The position numbers and the translations under genes are program-made. Positions 1-5,787 of a DNA stretch of 7,162 nucleotides are shown here, piece after piece (position 1 is the stretch's first letter; the number at the start of each line of letters is the position of its first letter). The DNA lies in NCBI GenBank assembly GCA_018268695.1, contig JAFDWD010000591.1, forward strand, positions 1-7,162. The letters run 5' to 3'. Source of the stretch: Actinomycetota bacterium (GTDB lineage Bacteria; Actinomycetota; Thermoleophilia; Solirubrobacterales; 70-9). A model generated the notes under the pieces. That model ran no database searches. It saw only the letters and a program-made list of their open reading frames with translations, and was not told the DNA's origin.

Positions 1-3000
1 AAGCCGGCTTCAAGGTCATCGGGATCGACGCCACCGGGCCGGGAAACGCCTGGCTGCTCGCCCGCCAGGCATCGGCGGCCAACGAAGAACGAGTTTTCGG
101 CCACATCGTGCTCCTGCAGCGCGAAGGAGGGAAATGGCGTCCGCGGGCAGGGAACCTCTCCGCGCCCTCGCTCGTCGGGCCGATCGGCTCCCTCTTCGGC
201 AGGGAAACGGTCGAACCGACGCCGGTGGTGAAGGTCACGGTCGCCGTCCGCGAAAAGGGGCAGCCGCTCACCGTCACCTCGCAGGGCATGTGGATCGACG
301 CCACCTTGAAGGCGCCGGAAGAAACGTCCGACGCCACGCTCTTCTTCAGCCTCGAAAAGGGTGAAGTCACCGGTAGCTGGTGCGACCTGCAGGGCGAAGC
401 CACGGCGGTCATGTGCGGTCGCCCGCTCGGCTCCTCGCTCTCGACCGGCGAAGGTCGGAGCTTTGCCTGGCCGGGGAACGGCGGGGAAGGCGAAGAATTC
501 GGCACCCGGACGATCACCGGCGTCGGCCAAGGGGCGATGCTGACCTTCGAACGCGGCGCCTTCACCCGGATCCCGCTGGACGGCAACGGCGGATCGACGG
601 CGGGGGCCGCGCTCAGCGCGCCGACCGAAGGCTGGCTCGGGCCGTCCTATCACCTCACCCGCACCCCGATCGTCTCCGGCCTGCAGCCCTGGCCGGTGCC
701 GTTCCGCCGTCCGCTGACGGCGGTCGCCCCGCAACCCGGTGCGCCCGTGGGGGCGCTCGGCTCGCAGGCGCTCGCGGTCGGCGACAACGGCCAGGTCGCC
801 CGTTACCTACCGGGTGTGGGGTGGCAGCAGGAATCGCTGCTGACCGGCTCCGGCGCCCGCGCGACGCCGGATCTGCGGGCGGTCGCCTGGCCGGAACCGA
901 ACTTTGCCTACGCGGTCGGCAACGAAGGAGCGATGTGGCTGTGGCGCGGCTCGACCGGCTTCTGGGAACCCGATCCCGGCGCGCCGCCGAACCTGATCCG
1001 CGGCAACTTCACCGGCATCGCCTTCCAGCCCGGTGAACCAGACCGCGGCTACGCGGTCGGCAAGCAGGGGCTGCTGCTCGGCTATGGCCGGCGGTGGACT
1101 CAGGAAGGGCTCCCCGCCGGGGTGAATCCCGAAGCAAACATCACCTCGATCGCCTTCGCCGGGGCCGAAGCGATCGCCACCTACACCTTCCCGGTCCTCA
1201 AGGAAGGGCCCACGTCCGTCCCCGTCTTCGAAGGCGGGGTGATGGTCGACGACGGCTCGGGGTGGCGGGTCGACGAAGAAGCGTCGAAGGTGCTGGCGAC
1301 GGCCGAAGCGGGAGGGTCCGGGGTCGCGCCGCGCCGCGTCGCCGGCCTCCCCGACGGGGGCGCGGTCGTCGTCGGCATCACCGGTGGCGTGATCGAGCGC
1401 GAAGGCGTCGGTGCTCCTTGGCACACCGTCACCGGTGGACCGGTCGGATATCCGGACGCGGTGGCGGCGATCCGCGAAGGCGGGCAGGTGCGGGCGATCC
1501 TCTCGGTCGAAGGCAACGCTGGCGGCAACCCGACCTCGAGTCGGGAGCGGACGAGTGACGAAGCCCAGGCGCGGGCGCCCTCCGCGCCGGGACAGCCTCC
1601 ACTGCTCACCGAACCGTATCCACTGCCGAACAACGGCTTCCTGATCCGCCAGACGGCGACCGGTTGGCGCGATGAACAGCGTCAGTCCTATCCGGCGCCG
1701 GAAGCGATCGAAGGGCAGACCGGATACGACCTGCCGCGGGTGCCGGACGCCGTCCTCGCCTTCTTGATCAGCCCCGAAGGCGCCGAAGGCTGGGCGGTCG
1801 GCGGCAACACCGGCGAAGAAGGCGGCGCCGCGCTCGCCTACCAGCGGGAAGGGATCCAGACCGCGAGCGCGATGCGCTACGGAGCCGCGGCGGCTCCCCC
1901 CGAAAACACCGAGGCGGCGCCGATCCAGGTCCCGGCGGGCGCGGCGACCTTCGCGATCGGCGGCAACGCGTCCTGCGCCGGGCCTTGCGCGAACCTGGCG
2001 GGGACCGGGATCGGCCCGGACGTCTGGCTCCCCTCGGCGGTCTCCAAGGCGGCGGCGATCGGTGGCGTGCGCGCCTTCCTCTACACCGGCTCGAGCGTGG
2101 CGAGCGGCGCCGCCTCCCGCGGCCGCCTCGCGTTCGCCGAAGAGGAGGGCGCCTACGCCCGGCGCCTCGGCTCGGCCGCGGGGGCGCTGCCCGTCTACGC
2201 CGCGCCCTCGGCGACCGACCTCTTTCCTCCGCCTCCCTCGAGCCAGGCCTCGCTCTCGACCTTCGCCTCGCAGTTCGAAGGCTTCCCCGAACCCCTGGGC
2301 CGGGCGCCGTTGCCGACGTTCAGCGGGATCGTCGCCGGCGAACCGGCCGTCGACCCGGCGCACGACGATTCCTACTGGTTCGAATCCACGGACGCGGCGG
2401 GCCTGCATCCGGTCCGGGTGCTGGTGCTCGACTACTCGACCGAAACGCTCAGCAGCGAGAAGAAGTGCTGGTTGGCGACGCAGCTCTCCTTGGCGAAAGC
2501 CGCCGGAGTGCCCGCGATCGTCGTCGGCAACCGCGAAGTCGGCGCCGAAGTCGAACTGGCCCAAGTGTTGGTGACCGGGGAAGCCCTCGAATGCGGCCTG
2601 CCCGCGTCTCCCGGCGCCGCCTCGGCCTACTTCTACAAATCCAACGCGAACCGCCAGCAGACGCTGGTCTGGGGAAGTGCCTCGATCCCGGCCTTCGGCA
2701 CCGGGACCCTCGGCTACACCCCCGTCGTCAACCCCGCCTTCCACGAACATGCCCCGGCGAGCGGGTTCCTGCTCGCCGCGGTCGGCGAACCGAACGCGAA
2801 CGACGTGGCCCCGGTCACCGTCAGCCTGATCCCCAACATCGGCTCCCTGGCGATCGATGCCGATGACGGCACCTTCCTGCGGCGCAGCCAGCCCGCCCTG
2901 TTCGAAGCGCTCGCCCGCCGACCCCCCGCGGGTCGAAGCTGCAGTGGGAACTTCGCCCCCGGGTCCTGCGATTCGACCAATCCCGACCCCTACGTCCAGA

Positions 3001-3893
3001 TCCCCGACCGCTGTATCAGGGGCTTCGAAAACGCCGGCTGCGCGACCGAACTGCTCGCCGAATACAGGTTCTCCTCGTCGCGGCCGGACATCGCCAACTT
3101 CGTCGAGGTCGACCCCGCGTCGACCAACCCCCGCGCGGTGTATCTGCAGAACGGCATCCCGGTTCCCGACCCGAAGTCGGGCCTGCTCTGCGCCTTCAAC
3201 GCGGGCACGACGATCGTGACGGTGGAAACCGGAGGGCTCGCCTACTCGATCCCGGTGACCGTGCAGGAAGGAAGCGTTGCCCAGCCGTGCGGAACCGTTC
3301 CCCTGTTGAACCAGCCCGCGGTGCCGCCGCGACCCACCGTCCCGCCGCCGCCCCCGCCCCCCAGCCCGACGCCTCACTTCGTGCAGCCGAGCGGCACGCT
3401 TCCGCCGCCGGCCTCGCCGGTCGTCCAGCCCCCGGCGCCGCTGACGGCACCGGTCCCGACGCCGGTGGCGCCTGTCGTCCACCACCCGGTCAGTCCGCCG
3501 GCCCCGGCGCCCCTGTCCTTCTTTCCTTCACCGACCCCGGGGATCGCGCCGATCCCGGTGATCGTCCCGCCCCCGCCGGCTCCGGTGGTCGAGCCGACGC
3601 CGCCGAGCGGCACCTCGCCGGTGACGCAGCCGGCGGTCTCGCCCGAGCCGCAGGAAGAGGAAGAGGCCGCCTTCGACCTCGTTCACCACATGGCCGCCTA
3701 TCGGCATGCGCAAGGGCGCAACGCCGCCGCGGCCTTCTCGTCGAGTCCGGGAGGCGCGCCCAGTCTGCGCTACTTCGTCCCGGCCCTGGCGCTGCTGATC
3801 GCGCTCGCGGGCGCCGGGATCGCCGCGCCCCGACGCCGCTCCCCACGTTTTGCCTACGAAACCCGAGCCACGCCAAGGAGGCCACCCAGATGA
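1..3893 (+). CDS. Large multidomain surface protein, 5' end outside the window
   Basis: The frame is open from position 3, so the GTG at 108 is only an internal codon and the true start lies upstream. Residues are numbered here from that GTG (1261 residues to the stop). Before it, the frame reads a blade-like stretch containing GNAWLLAR. Residues about 215-590 carry repeated AVG..G blades (ALAVGDNG 221, AYAVGNEG 267, GYAVGKQG 314, GWAVGG 561), suggesting a Ycf48/BNR-like beta-propeller. Residues about 613-895 resemble a calcineurin-like phosphoesterase without its metal ligands. Residues about 905-1055 look Ig-like (Big-type; NAGTTIVTVETGG). Residues about 1060-1175 are a proline-rich stalk, followed by an acidic patch. 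Residues about 1220-1240 form one membrane helix, then a basic tail. Twelve cysteines suggest extracellular disulfides. There is no LPXTG motif. Export is inferred, since the N-terminus is missing. The role is unknown; adhesion or a cell-wall sensor function is possible. Confidence 0.92.
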   Translation, partial: AGFKVIGIDATGPGNAWLLARQASAANEERVFGHIVLLQREGGKWRPRAGNLSAPSLVGPIGSLFGRETVEPTPVVKVTVAVREKGQPLTVTSQGMWIDATLKAPEETSDATLFFSLEKGEVTGSWCDLQGEATAVMCGRPLGSSLSTGEGRSFAWPGNGGEGEEFGTRTITGVGQGAMLTFERGAFTRIPLDGNGGSTAGAALSAPTEGWLGPSYHLTRTPIVSGLQPWPVPFRRPLTAVAPQPGAPVGALGSQALAVGDNGQVARYLPGVGWQQESLLTGSGARATPDLRAVAWPEPNFAYAVGNEGAMWLWRGSTGFWEPDPGAPPNLIRGNFTGIAFQPGEPDRGYAVGKQGLLLGYGRRWTQEGLPAGVNPEANITSIAFAGAEAIATYTFPVLKEGPTSVPVFEGGVMVDDGSGWRVDEEASKVLATAEAGGSGVAPRRVAGLPDGGAVVVGITGGVIEREGVGAPWHTVTGGPVGYPDAVAAIREGGQVRAILSVEGNAGGNPTSSRERTSDEAQARAPSAPGQPPLLTEPYPLPNNGFLIRQTATGWRDEQRQSYPAPEAIEGQTGYDLPRVPDAVLAFLISPEGAEGWAVGGNTGEEGGAALAYQREGIQTASAMRYGAAAAPPENTEAAPIQVPAGAATFAIGGNASCAGPCANLAGTGIGPDVWLPSAVSKAAAIGGVRAFLYTGSSVASGAASRGRLAFAEEEGAYARRLGSAAGALPVYAAPSATDLFPPPPSSQASLSTFASQFEGFPEPLGRAPLPTFSGIVAGEPAVDPAHDDSYWFESTDAAGLHPVRVLVLDYSTETLSSEKKCWLATQLSLAKAAGVPAIVVGNREVGAEVELAQVLVTGEALECGLPASPGAASAYFYKSNANRQQTLVWGSASIPAFGTGTLGYTPVVNPAFHEHAPASGFLLAAVGEPNANDVAPVTVSLIPNIGSLAIDADDGTFLRRSQPALFEALARRPPAGRSCSGNFAPGSCDSTNPDPYVQIPDRCIRGFENAGCATELLAEYRFSSSRPDIANFVEVDPASTNPRAVYLQNGIPVPDPKSGLLCAFNAGTTIVTVETGGLAYSIPVTVQEGSVAQPCGTVPLLNQPAVPPRPTVPPPPPPPSPTPHFVQPSGTLPPPASPVVQPPAPLTAPVPTPVAPVVHHPVSPPAPAPLSFFPSPTPGIAPIPVIVPPPPAPVVEPTPPSGTSPVTQPAVSPEPQEEEEAAFDLVHHMAAYRHAQGRNAAAAFSSSPGGAPSLRYFVPALALLIALAGAGIAAPRRRSPRFAYETRATPRRPPR
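3875..3881 (+). promoter_or_regulatory. Shine-Dalgarno AAGGAGG inside the end of the upstream gene
   Basis: AAGGAGG lies 8 bases before the ATG at 3890, within the last codons of the large surface-protein gene. It fixes the start of the next gene at 3890, although that frame stays open far upstream (to 3287). Confidence 0.85.
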
Positions 3894-4681
3894 GCCAGCA
3901 CCAGAACCTCGTACCGCGACCGGATCCGGTGCCGCGGCTCCTCTCGGCGGCCGCCCTCCTGGTGGCCGTCGTCGCCCTCGTCTTCTCGATGAGCGGCCTG
4001 TCGGCGGGCCAGGGCGCCGGCAAGGTCGTGACCCTCGACAAGAAGGGGAAGATCCCGGCGCGGTACATCCCGACCGTGCCGACGGCGGAGAACGCCCAGA
4101 AGCTCGCCGGCGCGCCGAAGGGCAAGTTCACCGCCGCCTGCCCGGTCTCCGGCGCGATCGATCTCGGCAGCTGGTGCCTGGAAGGCAGCACCTTCAAGGT
4201 GCCGCCCTCCGAAGCGGGTCAGAACGACTACGTCTACGCGGCGCAGAAGTGCGTCCAGGAAGGCGGCTGGCTGCCGAGCGCGGCGCAGCTGATCGGGGCG
4301 GCGCCGGAGGCCGCGCTGAAGAGCACCCTCAACGACGATCCAGGCACCTCCGGGGCAAGCGAATTCCCGGAAGCCGCCCAGGGGATCAAGGACGAACGCG
4401 AGATGACCAGCGATCTCTTCACCACCGCGCCCGGCCTGCGGGCGGCCGGCTCGGAGGGAGTCTCGGCGGGCTCGAAAGGGGTCGGCAACATCGGTGAACC
4501 CAATCCGGTTCCGGTCCCGGCCGAACCGCTGCCGGAAACCCTCGCCTACGTCACCGTCTTCGACAACCACAACATGGGCGGTTTCGCCGGCGGCGCTCCG
4601 GTGGGCAAGCCGGAGAACTTCCGCTGCGCCTACGCGAAGGGCTACCAGGGCAAACCGCGGGACATCTCCTCCCGCTCCTGA
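3890..4681 (+). CDS. Membrane-anchored four-cysteine exported protein
   Basis: The protein has 263 residues. The ATG at 3890 overlaps the previous TGA (3891-3893) as ATGA and has a strong ribosome site, so translational coupling with the surface-protein gene is likely. A short cytoplasmic N-terminus ending in R16 is followed by one hydrophobic helix (residues about 17-38), which could be a signal anchor or an uncleaved signal peptide. A lysine-rich linker follows (VVTLDKKGKIPARYIP, about 46-61). The outside domain holds cysteines 84, 96, 121 and 246, enough for two disulfides, and the pattern C...GGWLPSAAQL (121-134). That pattern loosely recalls the 'GGWRLPT..EL' signature of C-type-lectin or FGE/DUF1566-like folds; this resemblance is weak inference. 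No catalytic motif is visible. It is probably a surface partner of the large upstream protein. Confidence 0.9.
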   Translation: MSQHQNLVPRPDPVPRLLSAAALLVAVVALVFSMSGLSAGQGAGKVVTLDKKGKIPARYIPTVPTAENAQKLAGAPKGKFTAACPVSGAIDLGSWCLEGSTFKVPPSEAGQNDYVYAAQKCVQEGGWLPSAAQLIGAAPEAALKSTLNDDPGTSGASEFPEAAQGIKDEREMTSDLFTTAPGLRAAGSEGVSAGSKGVGNIGEPNPVPVPAEPLPETLAYVTVFDNHNMGGFAGGAPVGKPENFRCAYAKGYQGKPRDISSRS

Positions 4682-4715
4682 CCGATCTGCCTCGCGAACC
4701 TTTCGCCTCCCGGTC

Positions 4716-4758
4716 GAGCTCGCAGTAATCCGCGCTGTCGGCGGAGAACTGCGAGCTC
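4716..4758. terminator. Bidirectional hairpin terminator between convergent genes
   Basis: A perfect 11-bp inverted repeat (GAGCTCGCAGT at 4716-4726, ACTGCGAGCTC at 4748-4758) encloses an inner 5-bp stem (TCCGC 4729-4733, GCGGA 4741-4745) with a 2x2 internal mismatch and a 7-base loop. It sits 34 bases after the plus-strand stop at 4681 and 21 bases beyond the minus-strand stop codon at 4780-4782. Neither side has a clear T-tract, so it would be a U-less terminator or an mRNA 3'-end stabiliser. Confidence 0.75.
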
Positions 4759-4779
4759 ATCCCGGGAAGGGTCGCGCTG

Positions 4780-5613
4780 CTAGGGGTAGACCACTCCCGG
4801 ATCCACGACCGACGCGGTGTAGGTGAGCGTCGTGGTGTTGGTGCCGCCGGCGGCCGGCAGCTTGTAGGCAGCGTCGACGAGGTTGTCGATCGACACGTTG
4901 TACGGGCCGACGGTCAGCTTGCACCCGCTGGCGCCGGGGACGGCGTAGGCGTTGTCGACCAGCGTGCCCGCGGTCGCCGTCGTGAACACTTCCGGCCGGG
5001 CCGCTTCGGGTTCGAATTCACCGGCGACTTCGCCGCTGATCGGTTTGTTCGGCGCCGGCGGGTTCGTGGTCCCGTTGGTGAGCCGGAGGGTCAGCGGGGC
5101 CGTCGCCGAGCCGACGTAGCAACCGCTGCCGAGGGCGGGGTTTTCGAGGTGCACCTTGACCGGCACCGTGAACGGCAATTCGTTGACGCTGCTCGGCGAG
5201 CCCGCGAGTTCGACCGTCGCGTAGAGCTTCAGCCCTTCTTTCGAACCGAGGATTTCATCGAGCCACGACATGCCGGTCAGGCCGATCAGGCCACCCGGGA
5301 CGGTCTGCTTCGCCGGGACGATGCCGCCTTCGGCGTTGTAGAGGAAATTGCCGGTGATCTGTTCGAATCCGCCCCGCAGGACGATCGGGTTCGTGACCGG
5401 GATTTCCCGGTTGCCGAGGCCGATCTTGCCGCCGCTGAACGTGTACTTCACGCACGAGCCGACGAACGGGCTTTCCGCGCGGCTGGGGCAGCCCGCGAAG
5501 TCCTGGTAGGGGGCGGCCGGGGTGGCCGCGGTGGCGGCCGAGGCAAGGATCGCCATCGACGCGAGCGCGGAAAGCGCGGCGGCGACGAGGATCTTGCGAT
5601 AACGCGTCCTCAT
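4780..5613 (-). CDS. Secreted four-cysteine protein of unknown function
   Basis: The protein has 277 residues. It starts at ATG (5613-5611), with AGGAGG 7 bases upstream, and ends at TAG. The N-terminus is a textbook Sec signal peptide: basic MRTRYRK, a hydrophobic alanine/leucine core (about 8-26), and a likely signal peptidase I site near ATA-A (residues 27-31). There is no lipobox and no later membrane helix, so the mature protein of about 247 residues is probably released or held loosely in the wall. Cysteines 42, 54, 165 and 231 could form two disulfides. The remainder is rich in G, T, V and P with alternating beta-type stretches, consistent with a beta-sandwich fold. I do not recognise a family. 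It is transcribed divergently from pstS across a 174-base gap, which suggests shared regulation and a possible role in phosphate scarcity. That role is inference only. Confidence 0.92.
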   Translation of the reverse strand: MRTRYRKILVAAALSALASMAILASAATAATPAAPYQDFAGCPSRAESPFVGSCVKYTFSGGKIGLGNREIPVTNPIVLRGGFEQITGNFLYNAEGGIVPAKQTVPGGLIGLTGMSWLDEILGSKEGLKLYATVELAGSPSSVNELPFTVPVKVHLENPALGSGCYVGSATAPLTLRLTNGTTNPPAPNKPISGEVAGEFEPEAARPEVFTTATAGTLVDNAYAVPGASGCKLTVGPYNVSIDNLVDAAYKLPAAGGTNTTTLTYTASVVDPGVVYP

Positions 5614-5616
5614 GTT

Positions 5617-5698
5617 CTGTCCTCCTGTCAGGCCGACCTCGGGTCGGCCACAGTGGGTTGATTTGCCGGCCGGACTCTCACCGACCGGTCGAGGACAG
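5617..5698 (-). promoter_or_regulatory. Candidate structured 5' leader that could mask the ribosome site
   Basis: Read on the minus strand, three helices nest as a three-way junction. P1 pairs CTGTCCTC (5698-5691) with GAGGACAG (5624-5617), covering four bases of the Shine-Dalgarno site. P2 pairs CCGGTCGG (5688-5681) with CCGGCCGG (5673-5666), 8 bp with one U-G wobble and a 7-base loop. P3 pairs GGCCGACC (5649-5642) with GGTCGGCC (5638-5631), 8 bp with a CGA loop, four bases from the ribosome site. A single-stranded linker lies at 5665-5650. P3 is the firmest element. P1 is only 8 bp and may be chance. No known riboswitch class is recognised. Confidence 0.4.
5621..5626 (-). promoter_or_regulatory. 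Shine-Dalgarno AGGAGG of the secreted-protein gene
   Basis: AGGAGG (CCTCCT on the plus strand) lies 7 bases before the ATG and supports that start. Part of it falls in the 3' strand of a possible long-range helix, described under the leader feature. Confidence 0.85.
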
Positions 5699-5699
5699 T

Positions 5700-5743
5700 T
5701 GTTTATGTTCCGCTATCAGGCTGTTTACAAAATGTATTGCTAA
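5700..5743 (+). promoter_or_regulatory. PHO-box-like 11-bp phased repeat upstream of pstS
   Basis: Four consecutive 11-base units start at 5700, 5711, 5722 and 5733: TGTTTAT, CGCTATC, TGTTTAC and TGTATTG, each followed by a 4-base spacer. Units 1, 3 and 4 begin with TGT, and units 1 and 3 match at six of seven bases. PhoB/PhoP family regulators bind 7-base direct repeats at 11-bp spacing upstream of pst genes (CTGTCAT-type in enterobacteria, GTTCACC-type in Streptomyces). Spacing and location fit; the exact bases match only partly. It overlaps the possible minus-strand promoter, so it could control both divergent genes. No convincing plus-strand -10 is seen. Confidence 0.45.
5702..5730 (-). 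promoter_or_regulatory. Possible sigma-70-type promoter for the secreted-protein gene
   Basis: On the minus strand, TTGTAA (5730-5725) and CATAAA (5707-5702) are separated by 17 bases, and each matches the -35/-10 consensus at four of six positions. The pair falls in the most AT-rich part of the intergenic region. The predicted transcript start, near 5695, would trim the first bases of leader helix P1, so either the promoter or the P1 call may be off. Confidence 0.35.
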
Positions 5744-5776
5744 GTCGGGCAATCTCGGGGGACCTGAAACCTTCGA

Positions 5777-5781
5777 AAGGA
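5777..5781 (+). promoter_or_regulatory. Shine-Dalgarno AAGGA that selects the TTG start of pstS
   Basis: AAGGA lies 6 bases before the TTG at 5788 and supports that start over the in-frame TTG at 5737, which has no ribosome site. The site sits in a small CCTT-CGA-AAGG hairpin (5770-5780), probably too weak to matter. Confidence 0.7.
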
Positions 5782-5787
5782 TGCGTC

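Noticed and set aside
807..3485. 892-residue open frame antisense to the surface-protein gene
   Set aside because: It has an arginine/glycine-rich composition and no signal, motif or ribosome site. Long antisense frames are common opposite GC-rich genes with strong codon bias. The plus-strand frame has clear domains.
3287..3889. Upstream extension of the four-cysteine protein to an earlier start
   Set aside because: The extension is low-complexity alanine/arginine/proline shadow sequence over a real gene. ATG 3890 has a perfect ribosome site and begins a proper membrane-targeting segment.
3854..4570. 238-residue minus-strand open frame
   Set aside because: Shadow of the plus-strand gene; arginine-rich, with no ribosome site and no recognisable motif.
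5747..5753. Plus-strand -10 element paired with TTTACA (5724-5729) for pstS
   Set aside because: The sequence 17-18 bases downstream is GGGCAA/GGCAAT, a poor -10. An activator-dependent promoter without a good -35 is possible, but it cannot be placed.
5737..5787. Earlier TTG start for pstS adding 17 residues
   Set aside because: It has no ribosome site, overlaps the regulatory repeat region, and puts a long polar stretch before the signal peptide.
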